This document shows positions 26,524 through 37,200 of a stretch of 64,000 nt of DNA, in pieces. The stretch comes from DSVZ01 sp964568145 (GTDB taxonomy: Bacteria; Verrucomicrobiota; Verrucomicrobiia; Limisphaerales; J093), in contig CAZMOZ010000010.1 of assembly GCA_964568145.1 (NCBI GenBank), positions 1-64,000 on the forward strand, written 5' to 3'. The first letter of the stretch is position 1. Each line of letters starts with the position of its first letter. The position numbers and the translations under genes were made by a program. The notes beneath the pieces were generated by a model. That model was not told the DNA's origin. It searched no databases and saw only the letters and a list, made by a program, of their open reading frames with translations.

Positions 26524-27258
26524 CTACAAGTGCCGGATGCGGTTGCGGTACTTTTGCAGGAGGCGCTCGTTGTGGTCGTCGCCGCGGGTGTTGCTGCTGA
26601 TGTACATCTCGGGCGCCACGCCGCGGGCCAGGGCCAGCTCCACCGCGCGCACCTGGATGAGCTGGATGACGAGCAGGCCGATCATCGAGGAGGTGGAGCC
26701 GATGGCGCCGGCCATGCCGGGCAGTTCCAGCCACGCGTCGCCGTTGGGGCCGCAGTTGTCAATCACCACCTCGGCCACGTCGGCGAGCTTGCGACCGGAC
26801 GGATGCCGCGAAGGCCAGGCGTCGCTTTGGGCGCGGTTCAGGATGGCCGCCACGCGCAGGCCGCGCTCGCGCCCGGCCAGCGCCATCTCGATGGGCACGG
26901 CGTTCCGGCCGGAGTTGGACACCACGATCAACACGTCGCCCGCCGCGACGGGGTACTTGGAGATCAGGTCGGTCGCGAAGCCGGACTCACGCTCGGTGTA
27001 GGTGGCCTCGATGGCGTTTTCGTGCAGCATGATCCGCGGGTCGAGCATCGGCACGGCATGGGCCAGGCCGCCGGCACGGTAGAACACCTCCTCGGCGACG
27101 AGGTGGGAATGGCCGGTGCCAAAGACGTACAGCCAGCCCTCGCGCGCCAGCGCCTCGCCCAGCCAGCCGGCCACGGTGGCGATGTGGTCCCATTGCGTCA
27201 CGCGCAGGCGGCTGATGGTCTGCTGCGCGATTTCCAGGAATTGCTCCATCGCGTTCAT
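26524..27258 (-). CDS. SIS domain protein (UPF0309 type), probable phosphosugar-binding
   Basis: This 244-residue sugar isomerase (SIS) domain protein has LYVFGTGHSHLVAEEVFYRAGG near residue 45, VLIVVSNSGRNAVPIEMA, and VVIDNCGPNGDA, all matching the UPF0309 subgroup. SIS domains bind phosphorylated ketoses or amino sugars. UPF0309 members have no established reaction. It is cytoplasmic and starts 6 bp after the DAHP synthase stop, so the two are probably co-transcribed, though no pathway link is evident. Confidence 0.87.
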   Translation of the reverse strand: MNAMEQFLEIAQQTISRLRVTQWDHIATVAGWLGEALAREGWLYVFGTGHSHLVAEEVFYRAGGLAHAVPMLDPRIMLHENAIEATYTERESGFATDLISKYPVAAGDVLIVVSNSGRNAVPIEMALAGRERGLRVAAILNRAQSDAWPSRHPSGRKLADVAEVVIDNCGPNGDAWLELPGMAGAIGSTSSMIGLLVIQLIQVRAVELALARGVAPEMYISSNTRGDDHNERLLQKYRNRIRHL

Positions 27259-27264
27259 GGCGGC

Positions 27265-28698
27265 TCAAGCGGGTTGGGAGGCGCCGGGCGTGGCGGCGGG
27301 GCGGTGGTTCTCCATCCGCTTGGCGATGGCGAAGGCGATTTCCATGGCCTGCTCGTAATTGAGCCGCGGGTCGCAGCGGGTCTGGTAGGCGGTGTCGAGG
27401 TCGGTTTCGCGCACGCCGCTGGCGCCGCCCACGCATTCGGTCACGTTCCCGGCGGTCAGTTCGCAATGCACGCCGGCCATCCAGGAGCCGAGCGATTCGT
27501 GGATGTCAATCGAGGCCAGCAGTTCATCGAGGATGGCGTCCACGTGGCGGGTCTTGCGGCCGCTCCGGGTGCTCACCGTGTTGCCGTGCATGGGATCGCA
27601 CACCCAGGCCGGGCGGTGACCCGATTCCGCCACGGCGGTGATGAGCCGCGGCAACACCTCGCGCACGCGCCCGGCGCCCAGGCGCGGGATGAGCAGCAGA
27701 TCGCCCGGTTCGCGGTCGGCGTCCAGCACGTCCAGCAGGCGCACAAGCTCGGCGGGGGTGATGTCCGGGCCGATCTTCACGCCCACCGGATTGCGCAGGC
27801 CGCGGCAGTATTCGACGTGCGCGCCGTCCACCGCGCGGGTGCGCTCGCCGATCCACGGCAGGTGGCAGCCCAGGTTGTACCAGCCCGGCCGGCGCGGCAC
27901 CTGGCGGGTGAGCGCCGTCTCGTAATGCAGGCTCAGGCCCTCGTGGCTGGTGTAGAACTCGGTGTGCGTGAGCTGGTCCATCCGCTGGCCGGTGAGGATT
28001 TCCATCAACTCGATGGCGTTGGCCACGAGCTTCACGCGCCGGCCGTAGTTTTCGCGCGACTCCGGGGTGAGCCCGCTCTTGTCGAGGAAGTTCAGGTCCC
28101 AGTACTCGGGATGGTGCAGATCGGCGAAGCCGCCTTCCACCAGCGCGCGGATGAAGTTGAGCGTCATCGCCGCGTGCTGGTACGCGGACACGAGCCGCTC
28201 GGGGTCGGGCCGGCGCGCCTCGGGCGTGAACTCGTCCGAGTTGATGAGGTCGCCGAAGTACGACGGCAGGGTGACGCCGTGGCGCGTCTCGAGCGGGCTG
28301 GAGCGCGGCTTGGCGTACTGGCCGGCAAAGCGGCCGATGCGGATGATCGGGCGCTTGAGGCCGTCGGTGAGCACCAGGCTCATCTGGAGCAGGATCTTCA
28401 GCTTGCTGGTGATGATGTCCGGATGGCACTCGGCGAAGATTTCCGCGCAATCCCCGCCTTGCAGGATGAACTGCCGGCCGGCCGCGGCCTCGGCGATGCG
28501 CGCCCGCAGCCGCTCGATTTCCCAACTGGTGACCAGCGGAGGATAGGCGTTGATGCACACGATGGCCCGTTGGAGCGCCACCGGGTCCGGGTACGTCACG
28601 GATTGCTGGATGGGCCGCGTCTGCCAGCTCGTCGGGGACCATCCCGGCGGAGCGGCGGCGGCCGGTTTTGCGGCTGTGGACTGTGTTTCGGCAACCAT
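27265..28698 (-). CDS. 3-deoxy-7-phosphoheptulonate synthase, class II
   Basis: This 477-residue enzyme condenses phosphoenolpyruvate and erythrose 4-phosphate, the first step of the shikimate pathway to aromatic amino acids. Class II (plant/Mycobacterium type) hallmarks are present: SWEIERLRARI, RQFILQGGDCAEIFAEC (with the metal-binding Cys), IIRIGRFAGQYAKPRS, DLINSDEF, FYTSHEGLSLHYE, CDPMHGNT and GGVHxE-like MAGVHCELTAGNVTECVGG. Length and order are complete. It is followed within 6 bp by the SIS gene. No other aromatic pathway genes are adjacent. Confidence 0.96.
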   Translation of the reverse strand: MVAETQSTAAKPAAAAPPGWSPTSWQTRPIQQSVTYPDPVALQRAIVCINAYPPLVTSWEIERLRARIAEAAAGRQFILQGGDCAEIFAECHPDIITSKLKILLQMSLVLTDGLKRPIIRIGRFAGQYAKPRSSPLETRHGVTLPSYFGDLINSDEFTPEARRPDPERLVSAYQHAAMTLNFIRALVEGGFADLHHPEYWDLNFLDKSGLTPESRENYGRRVKLVANAIELMEILTGQRMDQLTHTEFYTSHEGLSLHYETALTRQVPRRPGWYNLGCHLPWIGERTRAVDGAHVEYCRGLRNPVGVKIGPDITPAELVRLLDVLDADREPGDLLLIPRLGAGRVREVLPRLITAVAESGHRPAWVCDPMHGNTVSTRSGRKTRHVDAILDELLASIDIHESLGSWMAGVHCELTAGNVTECVGGASGVRETDLDTAYQTRCDPRLNYEQAMEIAFAIAKRMENHRPAATPGASQPA

Positions 28699-28948
28699 TC
28701 GGAGCGAACATCATTCCCAGCCCCACGGCCGGGAAGCTAGCGAAATTTGGGGTGGGGAAGATTCCCGGAGGGTGGACGCTGCGGGCCCCGGGCGGGTTTC
28801 AAGTCCCAAGTTCAAAGCTCAAAGCTCAAAGTCGCACGGTCCGGGGTCGCTGGAGGTCTCACCGCACAAGTCGGCGGCGGCACGGTAAGTTTCGTCCGCC
28901 GGAAATTGCCGGATTGCCCGGCTCGCGCCGGGCGGGTGGAATGCGGCG
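28699..28948. other. Divergent promoter region with short tandem repeat
   Basis: This 250-bp region lies between divergent genes. It includes the direct repeat TTCAAAGCTCAAAGCTCAAAG near 28810-28830 (three TCAAAGC units) and a GCCCGG...CCGGGCGGG hairpin close to the rightward start. No clear promoter hexamers were found. Confidence 0.35.
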
Positions 28949-31123
28949 ATGTTGCTTTCGCGCCGTCAATTGCTTCGCCTGGCCGCGACGGGCGTCCCGC
29001 TGACCGGCGTTCTCAAAGGTCGCGGCCTGGCCGCCGCGCCGGCCTGGCAGTTTGCGCCGGGCGAGAACCTCATTCCGGCGCCGCCGGACCCGGCGTTGTG
29101 GCCGGATTTCCGGCGGCAACTGCACGCCTGGCGCGAGGCGCGTCGCCGCGAGCTGAATTACTCGGACGCCTGGTACCGGCGCGACGAGTTCGCCTGGGTG
29201 CCGCGCAATTTCGCCTGCGCCTTTCTGATGTTGAACGACGAACTGGTGTGCGACGCGGCCGGCGGGCGCTACCAGGTCGGCCGGCTCCTGGCCCACGGCC
29301 GCGAGGAGTTCGGCGGCTTCGACAGCGTGGTGCTCTGGCACGCCTACCCGCGCATCGGGCTCGACGACCGCAACCAGTTCGATTTCTATCGCGACCAGCC
29401 GGGCGGGCTGGCCGGCCTGCGCCAGGCCGTGGCGGAGTTCCACCGCGCCGCAGTCCGGGTCTTCCTCAACTACAATCCCTGGGACACGCGGACGCGCCGC
29501 GAGCCGCACGACGACCTGACCGCGCTGGCGCAAATGGCGGCCGCGCTGGACGCCGACGGCATCTTCCTCGACACGCTGGACCGCGGCGCCGAGGCGTTCC
29601 GGGAGAAACTTGAGGCCGCGCGTCCGGGCGTGGCTTTGGAGAGCGAACTCGCGCTCCCGCTCGAGCGCGTTCACGATCATCACCTGAGCTGGGCGCAATG
29701 GTTCCCGGACAGCCACGTGCCCGGCGTGCTGCGGAACCGCTGGTTCGAGCGCCGGCACCAGCAGCACTTGATCCGGCGCTGGGACCGCGATCACACCGGC
29801 GAATTGCACATCGCCTGGATGAACGGCGCCGGCATTCTGATCTGGGAAAACGTCTTCGGCACCTGGAACGGCTGGTGCGAGCGCGACAAATCCATCCTGC
29901 GCTCGTTGCTGCCCTTGCAGCGCCGGTACGCGGCGCTCTTCGCCGGCGAAGACTGGACGCCGCTGGTGCCCACCTTGCAGCCGGACTTGTACGCGAGCTT
30001 GTGGGAGGCTGGGGGCGTGCGCGTCTGGACGCTGGTCAACCGCGCCGAGCGCGACGTGAAAGGCGAATTGCTGACGGCGACCTTCGGCGACGGCGAGCAG
30101 GTCTGGGACGGCATTCTCGGCCAGGCCGCCGCGGTGAGGCGGAGCGGAGGCACGTCGCTGCCTGACAACCAGTCCAAGGAGATCCCCATCAGGGGCTACG
30201 TGCCGCCGCGCGGAATCGGCTGCCTCATCGCCGGCCGGGTGGAGGCGATGGGCGCGGACTTCGCCGGTTTCCTGGAAAGCCAGCGCGAAACGCTCAAGCG
30301 CGCGAACTGGAACACGCGCTTCCCGGAGCGCAAGTCCGTGCCGCGTCCGCCGCCGATGGTCGTGCCCCTGGCCGCCGCGCCGGCCGGGATGGTGGCGATT
30401 CCGGGCGGGCGGGTGCGGTTGAAAACCACGTTCCGCGTTCGCGAATGCGGCTTCCATGACTCCACGCATCCGCATTTCGCGACCAGCTTCCCGGCGCTGC
30501 ACCAGCCAATGAGCTTCGAACGCGAGGTCGAGCTGAAACCATTCGCCCTGGACGTGAACCTGGTGACCAACGCCGACTTTGCCCGCTTTCTCACGGCCAG
30601 CGGCTACCGACCCGCCGAGCCGGCCAACTTTCTGCGCCATTGGGTGGCGGGCGCGCCGCCGGCTGGTCGCGAACTGCATCCGGTGGTGTACGTGGACCTC
30701 GCGGACGCGCGGGCTTACGCGGCTTGGGCGGGCAAGCGGCTGCCCACCGGGGAGGAATGGCAGTTCGCGGCGCAAGGTCGCGAAGGCCGTCGCTATCCGT
30801 GGGGCGACGCGTTGGAGCCGGGTCGCTGCAACGACGGCTCGACCGGTGCCACCACGCCGGTCGGCGCCTTCCCGGCCGGGCGCTCGCCGTTTGGCTGTCT
30901 CGACCAGTGCGGCAACGTCTGGGAATGGACCGAGAGCGAACGCAGCGACGGCCGCACGCGGTTCGCCACCCTGCGCGGCGGGAGTTTTTACCGGCGCGGC
31001 GGCTCGGACTGGTATTTCGATGAGGGCCCGCAGCCGGCGGACTTCGCGGCCAAGGTGCTGCTGAGCGGGCCGCGGCTGGACCGCTGCGCCAACGTGGGCT
31101 TCCGCTGCGCGGCGGACCGGTAG
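28949..31123 (+). CDS. Exported glycosidase-like protein fused to an FGE-sulfatase (SUMF1) fold domain
   Basis: This 724-residue protein starts with a Tat-like signal (SRRQLLRLAATGVPLTGVL). Residues ~40-400 resemble a TIM-barrel glycoside hydrolase: FGGFDSVVLWHAYPR, RVFLNYNPWD, DADGIFLDTLD (a possible catalytic Asp) and WMNGAGILIWENVFG. Residues ~470-720 are a formylglycine-generating-enzyme fold: VTNADFARFLTASGY, GKRLPTGEEWQFAA, FGCLDQCGNVWEWTES, LRGGSFYRRGGSDW, NVGFRCA. The two copper-binding cysteines of true FGEs, normally right after LRGGS, are missing, so it is unlikely to make formylglycine. Substrate is unknown; carbohydrate binding or processing outside the cytoplasm is inferred. Confidence 0.75.
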   Translation: MLLSRRQLLRLAATGVPLTGVLKGRGLAAAPAWQFAPGENLIPAPPDPALWPDFRRQLHAWREARRRELNYSDAWYRRDEFAWVPRNFACAFLMLNDELVCDAAGGRYQVGRLLAHGREEFGGFDSVVLWHAYPRIGLDDRNQFDFYRDQPGGLAGLRQAVAEFHRAAVRVFLNYNPWDTRTRREPHDDLTALAQMAAALDADGIFLDTLDRGAEAFREKLEAARPGVALESELALPLERVHDHHLSWAQWFPDSHVPGVLRNRWFERRHQQHLIRRWDRDHTGELHIAWMNGAGILIWENVFGTWNGWCERDKSILRSLLPLQRRYAALFAGEDWTPLVPTLQPDLYASLWEAGGVRVWTLVNRAERDVKGELLTATFGDGEQVWDGILGQAAAVRRSGGTSLPDNQSKEIPIRGYVPPRGIGCLIAGRVEAMGADFAGFLESQRETLKRANWNTRFPERKSVPRPPPMVVPLAAAPAGMVAIPGGRVRLKTTFRVRECGFHDSTHPHFATSFPALHQPMSFEREVELKPFALDVNLVTNADFARFLTASGYRPAEPANFLRHWVAGAPPAGRELHPVVYVDLADARAYAAWAGKRLPTGEEWQFAAQGREGRRYPWGDALEPGRCNDGSTGATTPVGAFPAGRSPFGCLDQCGNVWEWTESERSDGRTRFATLRGGSFYRRGGSDWYFDEGPQPADFAAKVLLSGPRLDRCANVGFRCAADR

Positions 31124-31207
31124 AACTGAAGCCGGTGCCGGAAGGCCATCGGGTAATCGGCAGAACGACCAGCACAGCAAACCGCCGGCCCACGTGCGCG
31201 GATCAGT

Positions 31208-32017
<810 letters not shown>

Positions 32018-32201
32018 GGGTGGGGAAGCGGCAACAGGTGACGGGGTTGCGGCCAGCAAGCGCACCGGCAACCGGCATTCCGCCCGCATCGCCCCAGGCG
32101 ACGGGTGGCGCGCGCTGGCTTCCGGTTGACTGGCATGTGGGGTGGAAATAAAGCCCGGCCGGCGCAGGATTACAAGTCCGGTCTTGCGGGTCCTCACGGC
32201 T
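32018..32201. other. Leader region of the prepilin-like gene
   Basis: No gene is apparent. This presumed promoter region of the leftward prepilin gene has no recognisable promoter. With repeat element C and the following 342 bases it forms an 811-bp stretch without genes. Confidence 0.3.
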
Positions 32202-32486
32202 GGGCGCATTTGAATTTCTTGCAGACTGTACCGCCTATCGGGGTAGCGCCGGCTTCCAGCCCGGTGGACCCGGCGAGAAAGCCCAAACTCTGAAACTCAA
32301 AATGGAGTGGTGGGTAGCAGGCTGGGATTCGGCATCGGGTAGCCGGCCCCTGGCTCGAGGGCCGGACCCGTCGCCCCTCAGCGAAGGGCGACCTACCTGG
32401 CAGATGCCGCGCGCCCCTTTTATTCATGCGCACCCACCGGAACTTCCGGCCGCTTCCACCGCCCGCAGAATAGTGAGATGCGCCCC
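32202..32486 (-). mobile_element. MITE-like modular hairpin element, copy C (reverse orientation)
   Basis: Relative to the other copies this one is inverted: it starts GGGCGCATTTGAATTTCTTG and ends with AGTGAGATGCGCCCC. The conserved block reads CCGGAACTTCCGGCCGCTTCC (reverse complement of GGAAGCGGCCGGAAGTTCCGG) just inside the right end. Interior hairpins are CCGGCCCCTGGCTCGAGGGCCGG (32341-32364) and GTCGCCCCTCAGCGAAGGGCGAC (32369-32391). It is the longest copy, carrying about 90 extra bases after the left end. Confidence 0.6.
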
Positions 32487-32818
32487 TCGCGGCTTCACCG
32501 GCCACCCGCTCCCTTGCCCTCGTTCCTTTGCCCCGGCTCTCATCCATCCGCTCATTCCAGCCTGGCCGGGCTGATTTCAACCGGGCGGAGACCATGACGG
32601 CAGGGGAATTGCCCACAAGGCCTGGCGGCAAAGGAAGGGAGGCGGGGGATTGAAGCGTGCCGCTTTGTCGGGAGTGGACGGTGGACGCTCAGAATCCGGC
32701 CACCCGGTCCATGACGGAAGCTTGCCCGCCTGACCACCCGGCGTGGCAGGCGGGTGAAACCCACCTCGCGGCGCTTCCCAAACCGGTCCGGCACTTGCCC
32801 GCGCGCCCGACCTGCGCT
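32487..32818. other. Gene-free stretch before cbiX
   Basis: Nothing coding is supported here. The sequence is GC-rich with scattered CCGG and CAGGCGGG repeats (for example ACCACCCGGCGTGGCAGGCGGG around 32737) but no clear promoter, and no cobalamin-riboswitch-like structure was recognised despite the downstream corrin-related gene. Confidence 0.3.
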
Positions 32819-32823
32819 AGGAG
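32819..32823 (+). promoter_or_regulatory. Ribosome-binding site fixing the cbiX GTG start
   Basis: AGGAG sits 5 bases before the GTG at 32829, one of the few strong Shine-Dalgarno matches in the window, and it decides the start in favour of GTG over the upstream ATG. Confidence 0.6.
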
Positions 32824-32828
32824 CAGAC

Positions 32829-33686
32829 GTGCCGGATGACCAATTCCCAGACGCGACGCTGCTGGTGCTGGCTCACGGCTCGACTGTGAACAGCGACTCG
32901 GCGGTGGCCGCGCGGCACCAGGCGGCGGTGTTGCGCGGCCGGGGAATTTTTGCGGCGGTGCAGGAATGTTTCTGGAAACAGGCGCCGGAGCTGGAGGAGA
33001 CCTTGCGCGGCGCGCGAACACCCCGCGTCTTCGTGGCGCCGCTGTTCATCGGGCCGGGCTATTTCGCCGAAGAGGTAATTCCCGTGGCGCTGGGGCTGAA
33101 GACTCCGGAGGCAGCCGGCTTCAGCCGCGCTCAGCGGCGCGCGGGGCAAACACTGTATTACGCCCAGCCCGTGGGCCTGCATCCCCGCATGACCGAGGTG
33201 CTGCTGGCCAGGGCCCGCGAGGTGGTGGCGCGGCATCCGTTCCCGCGCGCGCCACGCCCGGACGAGACGACGCTGGTGGTGGTCGGGCATGGGACCGAAC
33301 GAACGGCCAGCTCGCGGCTGGCGGTGGAAGCCCAGGTGGAACGGCTCCGGGCCCGCGGTGGCTATGCCGAGGTGCGGCCGGCGTTCATGGAAGACGAGCC
33401 GCGCGTGGCCGATTGCCTGGGCGTGGCGCGGTCACGGCACGTGGTGGTGGTGCCGTTTTTCATCAGCGACGGCCTGCACGTGGCGGAGGACATCCCGGTG
33501 TTGCTCGGCGAATCGCCGGACCGCGTGCAGGCGCGGGTGCGTGCCGGGCAGTCCGCGTGGCGAAACCCCACCGAACGCCAGGGTCGGCTGGTGTGGTACG
33601 CGCCGGGCATCGGCCGGGAGCCGTTGCTGGCGGAGGTGATTCTCGATCGCGTGCGCGAAGCCGCCGCCTGGCCGGTGCCGGATTGA
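32829..33686 (+). CDS. cbiX: CbiX-type sirohydrochlorin chelatase, two-domain
   Basis: This 285-residue cytoplasmic protein has two tandem CbiX/CbiK-fold halves that insert cobalt (or iron) into sirohydrochlorin. The first half contains LLVLAHGSTVNSDSAVAAR and VFVAPLFIGPGYFAEEVIP; the second LVVVGHGTERTASSRLAVEA and VVVVPFFISDGLHVAEDIP. Each half supplies a metal-binding His (AHGS and GHGT). The GTG at 32829 is chosen because AGGAG lies 5 bases upstream and an upstream ATG (32754) would read through it. It stands alone. A cobalt-chelatase role fits the corrinoid-dependent methyltransferase 4 kb downstream, but iron insertion for siroheme is equally possible. Confidence 0.85.
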   Translation: MPDDQFPDATLLVLAHGSTVNSDSAVAARHQAAVLRGRGIFAAVQECFWKQAPELEETLRGARTPRVFVAPLFIGPGYFAEEVIPVALGLKTPEAAGFSRAQRRAGQTLYYAQPVGLHPRMTEVLLARAREVVARHPFPRAPRPDETTLVVVGHGTERTASSRLAVEAQVERLRARGGYAEVRPAFMEDEPRVADCLGVARSRHVVVVPFFISDGLHVAEDIPVLLGESPDRVQARVRAGQSAWRNPTERQGRLVWYAPGIGREPLLAEVILDRVREAAAWPVPD

Positions 33687-33746
33687 CCGGAAAATCGCAG
33701 CGCCGCGGGCGCGGTTGCCCGCGCCACCCGGCCTTCGTTCCCGGGA

Positions 33747-35000
33747 TCAGCCGGGGAATTGCCGGGCCACGATGGTGGCGTTGTGGCCGCCGAAGCCGAA
33801 GCTGTTGTTCACGGCCACGCGCACCGGCAGCTCGCGGGCGGTGTGCGGCGCGTAATCCAGATCGCACTCCGGATCGGGCTGGTCGAGGTTGATCGTGGGC
33901 GGCACCACGCCGGTCTGGATGGCCTTGGCGCAGATGGCCATCTCGACGGCGCCGGCCGCGCCCAGCATGTGGCCGGTGGCGCCTTTGGTGGAGCTGACCA
34001 CGAGTTTGCGCGCGTGCCCGCCGAAGACCGTCTTGATGGCCTGGGTTTCGCAAATGTCGCCCTGCGGGGTGGAGGTGCCGTGGGCGTTGATGTACGAGAC
34101 GTCCTCGGGGTTCAAGCCGGCGCCGCGCAGCGCCATGCGCATGCAGCGGGCCGCGCCCTCGCCGCCCGGGGCCGGCGCGGTCATGTGATGCGCGTCCGCG
34201 GTGTTGCCGTAGCCCACGATCTCGCAATAGATGCGGGCGCCGCGGGCCTTCGCGTGTTCCAGCTCCTCGAGCACCAGCACGCCGGCGCCTTCGCCCATGA
34301 CAAAGCCGTCGCGGCCGGCATCGAACGGGCGGGAGGCGCGCTTGGGCTCGGCGTTGCGCGTGCTCATGGCCTTCATGGCGCAGAAGCCGCCGATGCCCAG
34401 CGGCGTGATGGTGGCTTCGCTGCCGCCGGCAAACATGACCTTCGCGTCGCCCATCTTGATCGTGCGCCAGGCCTCGCCGATGGCGTGACCGGCGGTGGCG
34501 CAGGCCGAGCAGGTGGCGAGGTTGGGGCCGCGCAGGTTGTAGTACATCGAGAACAGCCCGGAGGCCATGTTCAGGATCAGCATCGGGATCATGAACGGCG
34601 AGAGCCGGCCGGGGCCGCGGTTGAGCAGAATCCTGTGCTGCTCCTCGGTGGTGGCCAGGCCGCCAATGCCCGAGCCCAGGAACACGCCGATTTGATCGTG
34701 GTCCACGCGGTCCAGGTCCAGCCCCGAATCCAGCAACGCCCGGTGGGCCGCGCCGACGCCGAACTTCTCGTACCGGTCGGTGCGGCGCTCGTCCTTCGCA
34801 GAGGGGAAGGACGGCACGGCGTCAAACTGCTTCACCTCGGCCGCGATCTGGGTGTCGTACGGCGCGGGGTCGAACAGGGTGATGCGGTCCACGCCGCACT
34901 GGCCGGCGACCAGGTTGCGCCAGAACTCGTCCGGGTCGTGGCCCAGCGGGGTGACCACGCCGAGACCGGTGATGACAACTCTATGATCGGTCCATCCCAT
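33747..35000 (-). CDS. fabF: Beta-ketoacyl-ACP synthase II
   Basis: This 417-residue condensing enzyme extends fatty-acid chains by adding malonyl-ACP units. The Cys-His-His triad is intact: TCSACATAGHAIGEAW (nucleophile Cys), YINAHGTSTPQGD and STKGATGHMLGAAGAVE, with NNSFGFGGHNA near the end. The start at 35000 gives MGWTDHRVVITGLGVVTPLG. It lies 63 bp after acpP, in the order fabD-fabG-acpP-fabF on the minus strand. The cluster makes and elongates acyl-ACP in the cytoplasm. Confidence 0.96.
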   Translation of the reverse strand: MGWTDHRVVITGLGVVTPLGHDPDEFWRNLVAGQCGVDRITLFDPAPYDTQIAAEVKQFDAVPSFPSAKDERRTDRYEKFGVGAAHRALLDSGLDLDRVDHDQIGVFLGSGIGGLATTEEQHRILLNRGPGRLSPFMIPMLILNMASGLFSMYYNLRGPNLATCSACATAGHAIGEAWRTIKMGDAKVMFAGGSEATITPLGIGGFCAMKAMSTRNAEPKRASRPFDAGRDGFVMGEGAGVLVLEELEHAKARGARIYCEIVGYGNTADAHHMTAPAPGGEGAARCMRMALRGAGLNPEDVSYINAHGTSTPQGDICETQAIKTVFGGHARKLVVSSTKGATGHMLGAAGAVEMAICAKAIQTGVVPPTINLDQPDPECDLDYAPHTARELPVRVAVNNSFGFGGHNATIVARQFPG

Positions 35001-35063
35001 AAACGAAAAGGGCAGCGCGCTGCTGAACGCCAGCCGTGGCTGCCCCGACAATCTGTATGGCGT

Positions 35064-35312
35064 TTATTTCGTGCGCAACTCTTCGATGTACTTGATCACG
35101 TCGCCGACCGTGGTGAGCTTCTCGGCCTCTTCATCGGGGATTTCGCTGCCGAACTCCTCCTCCAGGGCCATGACCAATTCCACCACGTCGAGCGAATCCG
35201 CGCCCAGATCCTCGATGAACTTGGCGTCGGGGGTGACCTGTTCCGGCTTGACCCCGAGCTGTTCCACGACGATGTCGCGCACCTTTTCTTCTACCGTTTT
35301 TTCTGAAGCCAT
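35064..35312 (-). CDS. acpP: Acyl carrier protein
   Basis: This 82-residue acidic protein carries acyl chains on a 4'-phosphopantetheine arm attached to Ser40 in LGADSLDVVELVMALEEEF. The four-helix layout (VRDIVVEQLGV, FIEDLGADSLD, EEEFGSEIPDEEAEKLTTVGDVIKYIEEL) is standard. It lies between fabG and fabF. The ATG start is preceded by AGAAAA-type sequence and no strong SD. Confidence 0.97.
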   Translation of the reverse strand: MASEKTVEEKVRDIVVEQLGVKPEQVTPDAKFIEDLGADSLDVVELVMALEEEFGSEIPDEEAEKLTTVGDVIKYIEELRTK

Positions 35313-35441
35313 GTGTTGTCTGGTTTCGTGTTGCGGGTGTGTCTAAGCAACGTGCCGGAGAGCGTCAAGCCCCGATTGGGAAAAGTCTTTCGCCGCGTTT
35401 TTCGGCGCGTTCGCGCCGCGTTGCGGCCGTCCGACGCCCGG

Positions 35442-36185
<744 letters not shown>

Positions 36186-36202
36186 GGTGATCGAAAAATC
36201 GG

Positions 36203-37132
36203 CTAGCCCGCCAGCGCCTTGACGGTGGCTTCCAAGCCGGGCACGTCCGCCACGTTCAACGCCTGCGCGCCCTTGTCAATGCGCTTCAAAAAACCACTCA
36301 ACGTCGTGCCGGGGCCCAGCTCGATGAACCGCGTGAAGCCATCCCGCAACAGCCGGCGCATCGTGGGCTCCCACAGCACCGGCGCGGTGACCTGCCGGAC
36401 CAGCCGCTCGCGGATTTCCGCCGGCGGGCCGTGCGGCTCGGCGGTGACGTTGGAAATCACGGGCACGCGCGGGGCGGACACGGGCACGGCCGCCAGCGCC
36501 TCCGCCAGCGGCGCCTGGGCGCTGGCCATGAGGCGTGAATGATACGCGCCGGCCACCGGCAGCGGCAGGGCGCGCCGCGCGCCCCGGGCCCTGGCCAGAT
36601 CGCAGGCGATGGCGATGCGGTCGGCGGGGCCGGAGATCACCAACTGCCCCGGGCAGTTCAGGTTGGCCAGTTCCACGCCCGCCTCGGCGCAAACCTCGCG
36701 GGTCGGACCTTCGTCGAGCCCGATGATTGCGGCCATGCCGCCGCGCGTGGCGTTGCAGGCGTCCTGCATGAAACGCCCGCGCTCGCGCACCAGGCGCAGC
36801 CCGTCCTCGAACCGCAGGGCACCCGCCGCGGCCAGCGCGGTGAACTCGCCCAGCGAAAGGCCCGCCGTGGCGGCGAACTCCAGACCCGGCACCGCCGCCT
36901 GCAGCAATTCGAACGCGACCCAGCTCACCAGGTAGATGCCCGGCTGCGCGTGCTCCGTCTGGGTCAGCACGGGCTCGGGGCCGTTGAAGCAGATGTCCGC
37001 CAGGTCGTAGCCCAGCAGTTCGTTGGCCTGGTCAAAGCGGGCGCGGGCGGCGGGCGCGAAGCCGGCCAGGTCCCTGCCCATCCCGACGACTTGGGCGCCC
37101 TGGCCGGCGAACAGCAACGCGGTTTTCACCAT
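36203..37132 (-). CDS. fabD: Malonyl-CoA:ACP transacylase
   Basis: This 309-residue enzyme loads malonyl groups on ACP. FAGQGAQVVGMGRDL, the nucleophile elbow GLSLGEFTAL (Ser93) and AGAYHSRLM (catalytic His) are present, as is VISNVTAEPH. The start at 37132 (MVKTALLFAGQGAQ) fits the family. It begins the four-gene fab cluster. fabH and plsX, often adjacent, are not in the window. Upstream is a repeat element and the divergent methyltransferase gene. Confidence 0.96.
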   Translation of the reverse strand: MVKTALLFAGQGAQVVGMGRDLAGFAPAARARFDQANELLGYDLADICFNGPEPVLTQTEHAQPGIYLVSWVAFELLQAAVPGLEFAATAGLSLGEFTALAAAGALRFEDGLRLVRERGRFMQDACNATRGGMAAIIGLDEGPTREVCAEAGVELANLNCPGQLVISGPADRIAIACDLARARGARRALPLPVAGAYHSRLMASAQAPLAEALAAVPVSAPRVPVISNVTAEPHGPPAEIRERLVRQVTAPVLWEPTMRRLLRDGFTRFIELGPGTTLSGFLKRIDKGAQALNVADVPGLEATVKALAG

Positions 37133-37200
37133 AAAAGCGCCGCACTGAACACCAAACCGCCCCCGGAAGAAAGCCTGGATTTGCCCCCGGCTTTGACGTG
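37133..37200. other. Short spacer upstream of fabD
   Basis: This presumed leader and promoter of the fab cluster is flanked by repeat element D. No clear hexamers were recognised. With copy D (37201-37377) and the leader of the methyltransferase (37378-37606) it forms a 474-bp divergent region without genes. Confidence 0.3.

Noticed and set aside
32487..32828. Cobalamin riboswitch ahead of cbiX
   Set aside because: No B12-box (GCCACTG-like) with the expected surrounding helices could be found here or ahead of the MtaB-like gene.
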